64,000 nucleotides of DNA from Dendrolimus kikuchii (GCA_019925095.2 CM034405.1:13479401-13543400); one strand, 5' to 3'; shown: positions 34,501 to 45,082, counted from the first letter of the stretch. Notes: generated by a model not told the origin, from the sequence alone. Made by a program: numbers and translations.

Positions 34501-36921
34501 ACAATCTATCGGTTCTATACAGGGTTATAAGCTTGCCCTATACTAAGCCGAAAATATGTATACGTACATATAATTTTGAACAACTTTTGTTCTTACAACT
34601 TTCTAAAAAAACCCAACAGTTTTTAAGAAAATGAGGTTCAAAGATTTCTTTAAAAATTGGTCGCGCAACCCTGGCAAACAGCTATTGGTTATTTGGAGTC
34701 AAGAAAACAGTAGGCGCGTTAAGGTGGTTACACACTACATCATTCCATCGAGTCATAGCATACAATCATTACAATCGATAAAGTATTAAATCTATCAGAT
34801 ACGATCCGCACCAATTCGGAAGGCAGGTTGAGTGTAAATGTTTATCGACATTCGGTCAGTAACGATCAAAATTGATGAAACTCCTGAGCGCATCATTGTC
34901 AACAACCACGTTTTTTTTTAAACCCGTGGTAAAATATTACTAAACATAAATTTATCCATATATTCAGTCTTTTTCTTGTATACGACATACAATTTTTGGT
35001 CATATGGTAGGATTTTATTTATCATAAATATAGATAGATAACACGTTTTTGCTCGCCAGAATAACCAAAAACAAAATGCATAATTACAATACTTCTTGGC
35101 AAAAGAACAGGCGGCCTTATTGCTAAGAGCGATCTCTTCCAGGCAACCTAGCTTAAAATAAATTCTTAACTAATCTGGTGATGTAGGTGGAGCAGAAAAA
35201 GATAGGACTACAATTTAAATATACATACTAATACTAATAAATTTAATTCATACATAGATCCAGACATATTTATAGAATAGCAATATATATGTATATACGA
35301 AATAATCTAAATTAATATATTTATTAACATTATATCCGTGGCTGGCGTGAATATGTTGACATATTCAAAATGTCAATTTTACAAGGGCGCAATTTTAAAG
35401 TTTGACTAGTAATGATAAATCGTAATGAAAAGTAATGACTAGTAATGAAAAATCTTAAAAAGTTATGAATATTTCGGACTGTCTATTTTTTTCCTATAAA
35501 AACACAGACGTAGGAAAAATCTAAACGAATAAAAGATGAATGTCGAGATATCAATGTATTCCCGCCAGCCACGGATATATGACAAGCATTTTATATTAAC
35601 AAGAGATAATTAAGTGAATCTTTAGTATATTAGACATATTTATTTAAAAACGGATAGTACTTTCTAAGTGAGTTTTGAACTTTACTGTATTAATTGGATA
35701 TTGTCGTTTTCTTTCTCGTATTTTGAAAACAATTGGAACCAATGGAAATTAATAAAATTAACGTTTATTAAACAGGTGATGTGTCCTGAACACTTCAAAG
35801 ATCCAAAAGTGAGCGACACAGACGTATGCGGCTGTCCATTAGTGCGCAATGTGTTTGAGCCCACCGGGGAGTTCTGTAGGGCTCCGAAGAAGTCCTGCTT
35901 GAAGCACTACCAATGGGAGAAGCTGCGAAGAGCAGAGATCGATATGGAGAGGGTCCGCCAGTGGCTGAGGCTGGACGAGCTGGTCGAGCAGGAGAGGAGT
36001 ATCCGATTGGCAATGGCATCAAGGTAGGATAACTTAGTGTAGAATTCGGGATTGCAATCCGGTCAGACCCGCCTGTGTTTCCGTCAACCCGGCCGGGTCC
36101 GACTGATCTAACTTGGATAATAAACTACGTTTTAACGGTTTTAAGCGCGGTAATTTATTAGATTTTTGTTATTCCGAGGCTCCCACAGAGTAAATAATAA
36201 CCATAAACAAAATTAGAACTAAATAATTAAAATGAACAAGTTGGCGGTAGGCTAAATAAAACTTTAACAGTACTCACTGACACTTCACATCTTTTTATTT
36301 TCCGTGATCACGGCCACTAAAAAGTGGCCGAAACGTCGGAATAACAAAAATCAAATAAATTATCGCGCTTAAAACAGTTAAAACATATTTTTATTATGTG
36401 TACAAGTCGCGAAAACTTAAGAAAATATAACCTGGATAACTTTTCTTTTTCATTCCAACATGGACCATTAATGAAGTATAAAAAAAATAAAACGATACAT
36501 ATATGAAAACAACTTTATTGTAGTAAGTCAAGCGTGGACGAAGTCGCGGGCATATCTTAGTAATACGAGTATAATACTTAGCGTAACGATATGTCATTCC
36601 CATAAATTTTCTATTCTATTCGTTTAGCGCTAATCCTCCTTGTTTTGGGGGGTAGGAAACACTCATAGAAATATGGGCGCTCAGTAAGCTTTTGGTACCG
36701 CGTCTACCGATTTTTCACCGCTGCAGCACCAATAAATCAGAAAGCGGCCTTATTGTAAACTGTGTCCACCTTTTTCGCTTACTAATTGTGTTTACTGGTA
36801 ATGTATATTATTCAGGGCTGGCGTCCTTGGGCTGATGCTGCATTCGACATACAACCACGAGGTGATGGAGCGTATCACAAAGGTGAATGAAAACGGGAAA
36901 CTCGGCAAAGAAGCCTCCTGA
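25523..36921 (+). CDS. Cfp1: CXXC finger protein 1 (Cfp1), complete
   Basis: Cfp1 is the chromatin-targeting subunit of the nuclear SET1/COMPASS H3K4 methyltransferase. Ten exons join in phase: 25523-25549, 25616-25737, 26172-26335, 27344-27470, 28936-29046, 30368-30554, 31770-31967, 33716-33922, 35776-36023 and 36816-36921; product 498 aa. Domains: PHD finger at residues 37-84 (YCICR, ACDSCEEWYHGDC, FCDRC); CXXC finger at about 126-173 (CGDCPGC, HDCGHCENCEDM, CKMRIC); a Cys cluster QCYGPQC...CSAQC; a predicted coiled coil encoded by exon 7; and the C-terminal SET1-binding region (MYCITCGHEI, YNPLNGTYCKRL, CPEHFKDPKV, CGCPLVRNVFE, KLRRAEIDMERVRQWL). The segment between PHD and CXXC is short. 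The CXXC region departs from consensus where CpG is normally read. Intron 7 uses a GC donor (AAG|GCAAGT). Confidence 0.95.
26790..26940. repeat. Interspersed repeat with TGATCTCTTCCAG block
   Basis: Contains ATAACACTTTATTGCAT and GATCTCTTCCAGATAATCT. Relatives lie at 35055-35190, 45768-45895 and 46375-46515, which share GCGGCCTTATCGCT followed by GCGATCTCTTCCAGGCAACC. Probably a LINE or SINE 3' end. This copy lies in Cfp1 intron 3. Confidence 0.5.
27632..28313. mobile_element. MITE with 18-bp perfect inverted ends, nested element
   Basis: TGTTACGGGCAATTTGAT at 27632-27649 is exactly inverted at 28296-28313, and similarity continues inward. Within it, 27804-27905 is bounded by GAAGTGATAACTT and its complement, suggesting a second MITE inserted into the first. 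Both lie in Cfp1 intron 4. Confidence 0.75.
29224..29533. repeat. About 300-bp interspersed repeat (reverse copy)
   Basis: Contains GCAGGAACGGAGAAAGAATA, CAGCCAGGTGGTAGGGC and GCGATAGTAACCGCTTTCCA. The same family is at 862-1135, 32283-32585, 37100-37262, about 45505-45580, 50648-50936 and 51987-52183. It gives spurious open frames on both strands. I cannot assign a class. Confidence 0.6.
29535..29672 (-). mobile_element. RTE-like LINE C-terminal fragment (reverse)
   Basis: Reverse relative of the 6955-7095 fragment: on the minus strand it reads the same KCK...KDDM-type region with decay. It lies in Cfp1 intron 5, next to the 300-bp repeat. Confidence 0.45.
29901..30154. mobile_element. hAT-like MITE, copy 4
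   Basis: Begins TAGGGCGTTCCATTAGTAGC and ends CCCTAATGGAACATAGCCTA. About 254 bp, opposite in orientation to copy 2. Terminal TAGG...CCTA. It lies in Cfp1 intron 5, shortly upstream of exon 6. Confidence 0.75.
31245..31450 (-). repeat. AT-rich LINE 3' end (reverse copy)
   Basis: Reverse relative of 4140-4345, reading TTTATTTAATTTGTTTCGGA and CAATAATTAATATTCTTAAA. It lies in Cfp1 intron 6. Confidence 0.5.
32139..32215 (-). mobile_element. Non-LTR 3' end with CATA tail (fragment)
   Basis: Reverse copy of the 3644-3870 element end: a CATACATACATA run, then ACTTCACGCCAGTTCCCTTG and the ACAACAGAGTGCCATTTAGG block. It lies in Cfp1 intron 7. Confidence 0.6.
32283..32585. repeat. About 300-bp interspersed repeat (forward copy)
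   Basis: Runs from CAGTAGACGGGCAGACGGGT through GTGGGTTGTTTTGTCGCCTC to TTCTTCCGTTCCTGCACG. It is a nearly full-length member of the family noted at 29224-29533 and lies in the GC-AG intron of Cfp1. Confidence 0.6.
33955..34180. repeat. Interspersed repeat shared with 55600-55760
   Basis: GTGCGTCTATGATGTGGATA, GGGTGACGCACCACCGG and GAGAGCCCATGGCTCTGTCG are echoed at 55600-55760 as GTGCGTCGACAATGG, GGGTGACGCAACACTAGG and GAGATCCCATGGCTCTTTTG. It lies in Cfp1 intron 8, immediately after an exon. Confidence 0.55.
35332..35578. mobile_element. MITE with ATATCCGTGGCTGGCG ends
   Basis: ATATCCGTGGCTGGCGTGAA at 35332 is inverted at its right end (TTCCCGCCAGCCACGGATAT, to 35578). About 247 bp, no coding content, in Cfp1 intron 8. 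Confidence 0.75.
36127..36386. mobile_element. Foldback element with about 45-bp inverted ends
   Basis: The left end ACGTTTTAACGGTTTTAAGC and the following GTAATTTATTAGATTTTTG block are inverted at 36339-36386 with few mismatches. The centre has GGCCACTAAAAAGTGGCCG, itself a hairpin. It lies in Cfp1 intron 9. Confidence 0.7.
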
Positions 36922-37060
36922 CGGCAGAGAAGGCAGAGAGGCATCTCTCGAAATACAAAACGGAGTAGCACCCCGAGTCATTGACTGCAGTGATTGTAAA
37001 TAATAATAGAATTAAATAATTGGTGGTTGTATGTGTAAAATAAGTGTTGTTTGTGAATTT

Positions 37061-37079
37061 AATAAAGATTTACAATAAA
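37061..37079 (+). terminator. Cfp1: Polyadenylation signals of Cfp1
   Basis: Two AATAAA hexamers lie at 37061-37066 and 37074-37079, 140-158 bp after the Cfp1 TGA. They are the first canonical signals downstream. Confidence 0.65.
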
Positions 37080-37099
37080 AATTGTTTTTTTTATAGTTG

Positions 37100-37262
37100 T
37101 AAACTGGCGAACAGCCAAACGGCCTGATGAAAAGCGCTTACCATCGCCTATGGACATTTGTGGCATCAAAGGTGCTACCAGTGTGTTGTCGCTTTCTAAA
37201 GGGAAACTAGAACCTGGCCACTAATGCCTGAACACAAGGTTGTTATGGCGGCGTACTCAGAC
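37100..37262. repeat. Truncated 300-bp interspersed repeat
   Basis: GGCGAACAGCCAAACGGCCT through GGTTGTTATGGCGGCGTACT, lacking the distal half. It begins just after the Cfp1 polyadenylation signals. Confidence 0.55.
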
Positions 37263-37404
37263 CGTAAACGTTCTAGAGAACCGTTGCGAACTTGAGCGTG
37301 GTAGCTCAAGGAAATGGGTGAACATCCTGTCGAATGATGAATGTTTGAATTTTAGTCGATATTATAGTGAGAGTTAGTGAATCATGAATTGTCTGATGAA
37401 CACA

Positions 37405-38125
37405 TCCCCATCTCTATTAATATTATAAATGCGAAAGTAACTCTGTCTGTCTGTTGAACTTTCACTGAAAAATTACCGGACCGATTTGGCTGAAACTCAG
37501 TATATATATATATATATACACATTTTCAATGCCGAATATTGACATAGGATACCTACTTTTTATCCCGGATAATGGAATAGATTTTGGTATACATTTATGT
37601 AAAGAGTATCCTAGGAAGTAGTACTATTTTATTTATTTTACTAGTTATTTTTGTCATTTGGGCCATTGCGGTCATTTTGGTAATTTCGTTCATTTCGGTC
37701 AATTCGATCATTTTGGTCATTTCGATAATTTTGATCATTTTTGTCATTTATGTAGCTTATAGATAGATAAAACTAGACCGGGTTGAAACTGTGGATTAAA
37801 GTTTGTATAGGACGAATCATTTCTCAAGTTTATAGATATAACAAATTATCATCTATAGAAAATTACGATAGTAACTCGATCTCTCTGCCTCTTAGCTTTC
37901 ACGGAAAAACTACTAGGGCAACTGGATCAGTTTTGCTGTAATTTTGTTTAAATATAGTTTTAATACCGAAAAGGGACAAATACTTTTCAAGCTGGGAGAT
38001 GGGATAGTTTGCGATATAAAATGAAGTGAACCTACCGGGGGCAAAGAGCACCAACATAAAACTTTAATACAATGTAACTTGTATTAACGCCTGCTCTTTA
38101 AACAGGAGGCATGCATTCTGGTAAA
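37405..38125. repeat. CTGTCTGTC-type repeat with a 9-bp tandem array
   Basis: ATTATAAATGCGAAAGTAAC, CTGTCTGTCTG and ACCGGACCGATTTGGCTG start the copy, and a second block follows at 37800-38120. Between them, 37640-37750 is an array of a 9-bp unit close to TTTYGGTCA. A TA microsatellite lies at 37501-37517. Confidence 0.6.
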
Positions 38126-38393
38126 CTTATAAAAACCTATAACAGATAACACTCGGATCAGTATTAAAAAGCTACTACAGGGAATCTAACTTACCATCAT
38201 GGGGTTATTCGAGCTAAGCAGGCTGCGATTTAAAACTGTAGTCTCTGGCGTCATTTTCTACCTATATACCTACTTCCTTGATTCGTGGATTTAACGTGTT
38301 AAGATAATAATCTAGTTGGTAACATCTTGATCAGTACGTTGTCTTATACTTGAAACATTAATAAGTAAGACCTCATATAAACTATGGGGCTGA

Positions 38394-39122
38394 CCGCAGT
38401 ATACGGTTTTATTACGCGGCTAGACGAAATCGCTACCGCAACACGCAGTTGAGTAACGGTCGCATAGTGCGTTTAGCAACCGTCCGGGTAACCGGCTGAA
38501 GGGCATTCTTCGCGTAGTGCGTGAAGAAATTAGTTCTACATACATTTTCATACCTGGCGGCCAGCCGGACGATTGACCGGACTGTGGCTAGCCGCATAGT
38601 GCTTGCGAGGGTACCTACGCATTATGCGGATAGCCGCGATGCGGCCAGCCGTGTGGCTGACCGTAATCTAATATTTGTACGAGAAAGTCGTTTTTATACG
38701 CACTGTGATGCGGCTACCGGCTGACCGCTCCGGTTGTTCTGAGCGCTGCGGCCCGACTGACGACCAGCCGGACGGTTGCTTGCCCTACACACTACGCGGA
38801 TAGTGCTAGTTTGCGGTTGTCCGCCATTGACGGTTAAAGTGTTTTTCGACGCTAGCGCATTAAGTATGGATTTCGATACGGAAAAAATTATAATTGAAAT
38901 TCAAAATAGGCCAGCAATCTGGAACACAAAATCCGCAGAATATTCGAATAAAAATTTCCATCTTGGAAATGAGTCGACCCAACCGCAAACCACGACGGTT
39001 TCTAACCTCACATTCCGGTTCGGGTTGCAGCTATCCGCCACCCGGCTAACCGCAAGCGCAACCGCGTCCTGCGGTCAGCCGCACGGCTGGCCGCATTTCG
39101 GCTAACCGCATAATACGTAGGT
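38394..39122. mobile_element. Harbinger-like nonautonomous element with broken MADF domain
   Basis: A GC-rich island of about 730 bp in AT-rich DNA. It has subterminal repeats of the type GCGGNTAGCCGCAT on both strands. Its ends are loosely inverted: GGGCTGACCGCAGTATACGG on the left and, reversed, GGGCACCTACGTATTATGCG on the right. At 38866 a plus-strand ATG opens MDFDTEKIIIEIQNRPAIWN followed by TKSAEYSNKN, which resembles the start of a MADF DNA-binding domain as carried by PIF/Harbinger transposons. The frame then runs into the GC-rich repeats, so the domain is cut after about 30 residues. Class assignment is inferred from the MADF remnant. Confidence 0.55.
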
Positions 39123-39631
39123 GCCCTAAGTGTTATTATTGTTATTAATTATTGGTATAATTCACTTAATAATCAACAGACAAATACACTTGTATATTCC
39201 CAAGATTAACAAGTTGCGATTGTGTTGTGAATAATACACAATGAACCATTCTATGTAAATGTAAATAACGGAGAGTTAGTTTACGAAAATTAACACGTCA
39301 GGAATAGAACCCGCTCCTTCTGCACTGAAATGAGGTAGGCCGGCAAAGTTCAGCTCACTTAAACAAAGACCATAAACAAAGCTTTATTTAAAAGAATAAG
39401 AATTTTCTGTTTTCAAACATAAATAGATAGTAATTTTTATAGGGGCGATGACACCCTCCAATACGGCATGAGGGGGTCCAAACACAAACATTATGCACGG
39501 TTCCGTTTAATTAAAATCACATTAGAATGTTAACGTTGCAAATGCGATTATTCGCTCGTGCGGTAATTATGATCCTCAATGTCTTTTGTTTTTTTTTAAA
39601 CCTTTTGACATTGTTTTTTTACGTCATCGTA

Positions 39632-39886
39632 CAGCACGTTCCATTAGTAGCTCACAACACCCAAAATACTCCGTTAGCCGTTCCACAAGACGGCCGCGGT
39701 CGTCGTGGTCGTGACGAAAACGTCACTAATGACGTCATCAATTTCGATCACACTACGCTCACAACGACCCATGTCAAGAGGTGGGTCGAATAACCGTTCC
39801 ACTTGGGTTTACGATTGTAACGCCGGCAAGCAAGTGGAACGGGAAAAGTCGCGGTCGTGAACGTAGTCATTGTGAGTCTCTATTGG
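39632..39886. mobile_element. hAT-like MITE, copy 5
   Basis: Begins CAGCACGTTCCATTAGTAGC and ends TTGTGAGTCTCTATTGG. The interior keeps GACGTCATCAATTTCGATCA and GTTTACGATTGTAACGCC. Same orientation as copy 4. Confidence 0.75.
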
Positions 39887-40172
39887 TCATTGTCAAATTT
39901 TTAGAACGGAACCCTTGCACCTTTGTATTTTTTGTAAGTATGACCTTAAAGGTTCAGAGTATTGATAATATAGGTAAAAGTCGGAAGGAAAGTGTGCTTT
40001 TTTCATAAATCGCTTTAGTAGTGTACACGATATTGCCACCGCGCCGTCACTGTACTTTCGCTGCCGAGTTGGCATCAGCGGTGGGGCGGTGATTATGGGA
40101 GGGCGGATAAGACAACGTTCACATATATACGGAAATTAATAGATTACCAGCGCGGTTGCGGCGTGTCGGCGG

Positions 40173-40426
40173 CGGTGACGTTTGAACCCTGTCCCAATCC
40201 CTGGCATAAGGCGCAGGACGGAACACCCAGGGGTTTTAGTGGGTATCTCTAACTGGGGAGGGGCAATAGCGTGGCACCAGTTTTGACTGGGCGCGCTAGT
40301 GGCACCCCCGATCTGGCGAATCCCACAAACGGGTCGCGAATTATCCCCCCAGGCTTCTGTGCCTGTCGCGGCTTAGTCCACAAACGGATTTCCCCCGGCC
40401 AAAAAAAAAAACGGTGACGTTTGAAC
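40173..40426 (+). mobile_element. Poly(A)-tailed retroposon with perfect 15-bp target duplication
   Basis: CGGTGACGTTTGAAC occurs exactly at 40173-40187 and 40412-40426. It flanks a GC-rich body of about 213 bp ending GGCC followed by an A11 run. This is a clean target-primed insertion, probably recent. The body (ACCCAGGGGTTTTAGTGGGT, ATTATCCCCCCAGGCTTC) matches no tRNA-like promoter I can see, so it is more likely a 5'-truncated LINE than a SINE. Confidence 0.85.
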
Positions 40427-41062
40427 GAGTGTTTCCAATGCTATAGTAGAATTGCGAAAAAAAATAAGGATAGCACTCCATACCATAGGATAAAATAGTA
40501 TCAGTGGAGAAGATATTTCGAGTAGTTTTTGAAATAGGTAGTCTCCGTTATCTACGCATATTTATACTTCTGTAACCAAATGGTAAAGACCATAGATAGT
40601 TTCAACGCTAACACAGAACCATTCATTGTGGATAGAGCGATAATTCCTTGACTGATGTTTTAGTTGCTTATGGTGCGTCCATAAAGTACTTGTTTATAAT
40701 ATCAGAATATCAAATTACCTTTTTAATTAAAAAAATAATGAAAATGAAAATATTTATTTCTTAAGAAACACATGCAAAATTTGTAGTCAGTTGTTAGAAT
40801 CTTCTTTTAAGAAAATTTTACTTGTGTCAGAAGATCCCGCTCTTCCATACCATAAATATTACATTGTAATTAAAAATTTCTAAAATAATTATTAAGTATT
40901 TATCTATTCAAATTAACCAAGTGTATCGGGCTCCAGTTTGAAGCATTTTGTAGCAGGCAAGATCTATTACTGTTTTTACTACTTGGTTAAAAATATGTGT
41001 ATAACCATAAATTCCATATTTGAAAAACTACTCGTGATATCTAATTTAAACCCATGTTTTTT

Positions 41063-41187
41063 ATGGCCGGATCATTCACTTGCTACCATTGGTTGAATTT
41101 CAACATTAGGTACTTGTATGGAGCATGTAAAATTTTAACCCTTAGTAAGGCAAATGAACGGTCGGTAAGATATAGGAACTGGTCATT
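41063..41187. mobile_element. Short palindromic MITE (GGCCGGTTCCTATA family)
   Basis: Starts ATGGCCGGATCATTCACTTG and ends AAGATATAGGAACTGGTCAT. The interior keeps TACTTGTATGGAGCATG and AAATGAACGGTCGGTAAG, shared with the copy at 19444-19548. Confidence 0.65.
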
Positions 41188-41471
41188 AAAGTGTTTGAAA
41201 TGCTGATTTTAGACGAATCAACGGAACTGAATCCATTTGTTTGAAAGGCACAGAGCTTAAGGACACGATGGAATTCAATGACATTGAATGATTCAAGTTT
41301 TTGTTTATATGGATCACTCTGGTCGATTCATCCAAATTGAAAGATAAAAATAAACTGTCTTTATTATCGACTTAACTTTATGCTTCCAGCTAAAAACAAA
41401 ATAAAATCCTGCAAGTAACAAAATGAATTCCAATCTTAAATTATTAGAAACAATATGTCCTCTTTATCATA

Positions 41472-41700
41472 TCAAAACATATTTTGTCCCCTTTTGGAGA
41501 GCTGCCACGTGTGGCTTTGACACTCTGCCCTTTCATTTAATAACTCGCCCCTTGCCGTAATTGAAGCGTGTAATTCATTTGACATGTTTTCTAAATCGTC
41601 TAATTTGACACAGATAAACCCCGCGCCTACTTTAGGTTGACTTCGAATGGAATCGCTATTGTGCAATAAGCAGGAGTCACTGGAAGACTGTTCTTGGGTT
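41472..41700 (-). CDS. Candidate 3'-terminal exon, function unknown
   Basis: On the minus strand a good acceptor (TGTTCATTAGATTGCAG) precedes a 229-nt stretch with one leading base and 75 open codons ending TGA at 41472. The peptide has mixed composition (KVGAGFICVKLDDLENMSNE, LLNERAECQSHTWQLSKRG, ending QNMF) unlike the low-complexity noise around it. I do not recognise it and found no upstream exon, so it may be part of a gene or of an old mobile element. Confidence 0.3.
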
Positions 41701-42099
41701 CTGCAATCTAATGAACAGTATGAAATATTGTGGTATTAAAGCTTTCTTTACGGTTTCGCTTGCCAAAGAGTTGAATATGTATCTATAAGAAACTGTCCTA
41801 TTTTTAGGATTCATTAGCTATTTAGGCAAAGTCGTAATATTTATTGTGACAGTCATAGGCTAGAAACTAGATACTAAATTAACAAATACAAAATCTCAAG
41901 GAAAACGCAGTTTTGTATTTTGTCTTGAAATAAATGACATTTTTGAACCGTAAATAAATTTTTAACATAGTTTGTATGTTATCAAATTAATATTTTAAAT
42001 ACTAAACCAACACATTTAGATAGATAATACAACAATAATAAAACTATAAGTTAATTATAAAAATAAAGTAAACTATACTATAAATAAAACTATACTTGA

Positions 42100-42210
42100 T
42101 ACAAATGAATGTCAAAGAAGCAAGTGAGGTGTGTAAGAATAAGCCTGAATGGCGCTCTGTTGTTCGTGCCTACCCCGCAAGGGAACTGGCGTGAAGTTAT
42201 GTATGTATAC
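42100..42210 (+). mobile_element. Non-LTR 3' end with GTATGTAT tail
   Basis: AATGAATGTCAAAGAAGCAA through CCCCGCAAGGGAACTGGCGT, then GAAGTTATGTATGTAT, matching the 3' part of the 3644-3870 element. It abuts the LINE remnant at 42229-42549. Confidence 0.6.
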
Positions 42211-42228
42211 TTACACAATAACATAAAT

Positions 42229-42560
42229 CTATAAGTAAAAAATTGACTCCAAATCGGCGGGGAGTGTGCCCAAAATGCTGGCCACATTTCCACGTTGGGT
42301 GGCAACGCTGATTCGTTGCTCTAGGTGCAAGCCAGCCTTTTGGTCACGCAAGACCTCAATTAGACGCGTTGAGAGGTCTCGATAGAGGTGATGAGCTCCA
42401 GGCCCCCACGACCCCAGGGTCTCGACCCCGAAAGCCACAAATACGTACCCACTACCAATGAATACATTTTTGCGGAATTTCAGGGCCTCCTGGTGTGCAG
42501 CAGCAGCACCGACTTTCACGGCTGTGCCTGGAAGATGGGACGCCGCCAAAGTGTCGACAC
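42229..42560 (-). mobile_element. LINE polyprotein C-terminal fragment
   Basis: Minus strand encodes AASHLPGTAVKVGAAAAHQE, then YVFVAFGVETLGSWGPGA and LEQRISVATQRGNVASILGT before a stop. This is the C-terminal region found after the reverse transcriptase in some non-LTR retrotransposons (pattern ETLGxWGPxA ... QRISxAIQRGNAASxLGT). It is open over about 106 codons but lacks the catalytic part. Confidence 0.65.
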
Positions 42561-43737
42561 AAGTTGCGTCCCATAGGTACTAGGCGGCGTCCCATCTTCT
42601 ATGGCACCAACGACATTCCGTCGTCCCATAGGTACCAGGATACGTGACATTCTGCCAGCTCTCCTTGCGCATGACAAGCCATGGTGGCCTAGCTTATCAA
42701 CTCTATTTTAAATTAATCTTTACATGTATAACATAAAATCTGATTTCGCCTTTTGAGTTTTTTCTAGTAAAATTCTTTAATAAGTTTGTTTCTGCTAATA
42801 GCCAAGAATTTTGAAAGTTAAACAGACCAAAAGAAAGATAACAATCGCTTTAAGAAAATGCAATAAGGTTGGTATCACTAAACACGTTAGTTATGTAATT
42901 TGGCCATTATGAGGAGGATATGAGATAATTTACGATTAAAAGCTTTTATAGAATTCTGTGGTCAAATAACAAAAAATAAAGAGATGACGTTCATTACCTA
43001 ACTTGGTCCATTTTTATCGACAGTTTATCGATTCATTCTAATACATACATATACAGTTACAAACATAGAAATAATTATCGTAAACTGTGTCTTAAGAAAA
43101 TCTTAAAAATATTTCATATTGGTTTATAGATTAAACTATGTAAACTGCATGTGAAGTCACTGATGGTAATTAGAAGGAGGTGGGTCAGGTTTTATTTCCT
43201 AAAACTCTTTATGAAAAATCTTGCGGAAAAACCATGATAGTAATAATATAATGAAAAACATAAATAATACAAAGTGTGAATTAAATTAAAATATCAATAA
43301 GCAGCGCCCCACATAATATGAGCGTGATTTTTGCGGATTTGTGCGATCCGCACCAATTTCACGTCAAAATTGACAAATATCCTCAATTTGTGAAGTTTTC
43401 TCGCCGCGGACAATGCGGACAAAGCAATGGGTGACGAATTCGGCATCTGGCGCTGGTCACGCCTATCATACTAATGCGACGATGTGATCAATAACAGATT
43501 AAGCAAATGCTTGTTATAATTCTATTTGGTGCAGGTGCACTGAAGATATTTTGACTTATTTTGGGAATGAGCTAATAAGTGATGGTGTTAAAAAGATGTA
43601 TTTTATTCTAGCTCTTCTGGCGCAAATGACTCGTATGAATATTAGTCTTCGAATATATCCAACGTACTTTTGTTAAATGTGTAAGATCCAGCGATTATGG
43701 AATCTTACAATGAAAATTAATCTCAAAATATAGTACA

Positions 43738-43905
43738 TACATACATACATAACTTCACGCCAGTTCCCTTGCGGGGTAGGCACGAACAACAGAGCGCCAT
43801 TTAGGCCCATTCTTACACACCTCACTTGCTTCTTTGACATTCATAACTCTTGTCATGCACACTCGTCTGTTCTTAAGGCTCCTGACATCACCCTCCGCTA
43901 GTACA
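43738..43905 (-). mobile_element. Non-LTR 3' end with CATA tail (reverse)
   Basis: CATACATACATA, then ACTTCACGCCAGTTCCCTTG through AACTCTTGTCATGCACACTC to GACATCACCCTCCGCTAGTA: a longer reverse copy of the 3644-3870 element. Confidence 0.65.
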
Positions 43906-44612
43906 CGATCAATTATAAAAATATTACCAAAATATTATACTATATTATCAAAATATAGTCTTGACGAAATACATATTTTAAGATAAGTAGTGGATAAAAA
44001 GCTAAGATAGAAAATGATTTCGGGTGCGGGCGTCTGTAGGCACAAACTGAAATCACGGCCTACTTCAGAAGTGAGTAACAGGGTATTCATACCGTTTTAT
44101 ATATCTACCCCAGGTGTTGATGTCTGCGATATTCTACTCCTGATTGTTTTGTCTGTATCTAGCTTATAATTAATTAATATAAACCATACTCGAATCTACT
44201 TGAAAAAACCTAAAAAATTTCATTAAAATCTTTAACGGTAACACCTCTTTAGCGGTGTGATCGATTTCAATGAATTTTTTTGGGTTTTTCAAGTAGATTC
44301 GGGAATGGTTTAGATTAACAATTGGTCCCAGTTGATGTCGCTGCAATCGGTTTCTAGATTTTTATTTTTTAAAAGCAAGACCCTCGTCTGCCGAGTACAG
44401 CTAGCATTACGCTTAGGCTCGTTAATGTTACTGATAATTTATTTATTTATATTATATATGTACCTGTTATAATTATTCAATTTTAGACAAATTGTGCCTA
44501 GCCTTGCGATATATTTGTGAAATATCAACCAGCCAAAGAAGCCGTCGTAAATTAGTCGGTAATGCTGTCGAGTCCCTAACTCGTGTTTCCAAAGGTTTCG
44601 AAGCCTGACCGG

Positions 44613-44965
44613 AAAGCATGCACCATTTAGACAGTTTTCTGAGCTAATTTGCATATTTTTACAATTATTTTGTGCTGATCGTGAAGAAAAATATTTATTT
44701 TATTTAATTTGTTTGGGAAACATACAATAATTAATATGCTTAAATATAAAACACAAAATTCATAAATTATCAATCTAGTTTCCACAAAAAATAAAAGAAA
44801 AAAAAATATATATCGTCAAGTCGAATATCGTCAAGAAATCTGAACATCAAGATAACTGATCTGTCAATATCGTCAATTTGCCTTGAACAAGCGTGGCGAG
44901 CATGCTGTACGTTCCCTCTAAGATTGGGAAGGACAGAACTCAGCAGTGGTTATTATAATTACACC
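44613..44965 (+). mobile_element. tRNA-type SINE body split by a LINE end
   Basis: 44613-44692 (GCATGCACCATTTAGACAGT...) and 44816-44965 (AAGATAACTGATCTGTCAAT...GCAGTGG) match successive parts of the SINE at 45083-45400. Between them lies a reverse copy of the AT-rich LINE 3' end (about 44693-44815). The LINE end therefore inserted into an existing SINE. Confidence 0.65.
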
Positions 44966-45082
44966 GGCCTACAAAAAAACAAAAATTGGACTGTACTTTG
45001 GACCATGCCCATCTATTCCTATGTATTTCAATGAATTCCAATCAGGGGTCAGTTTAGTCCCTACACCCTCAACATTTTTAGG

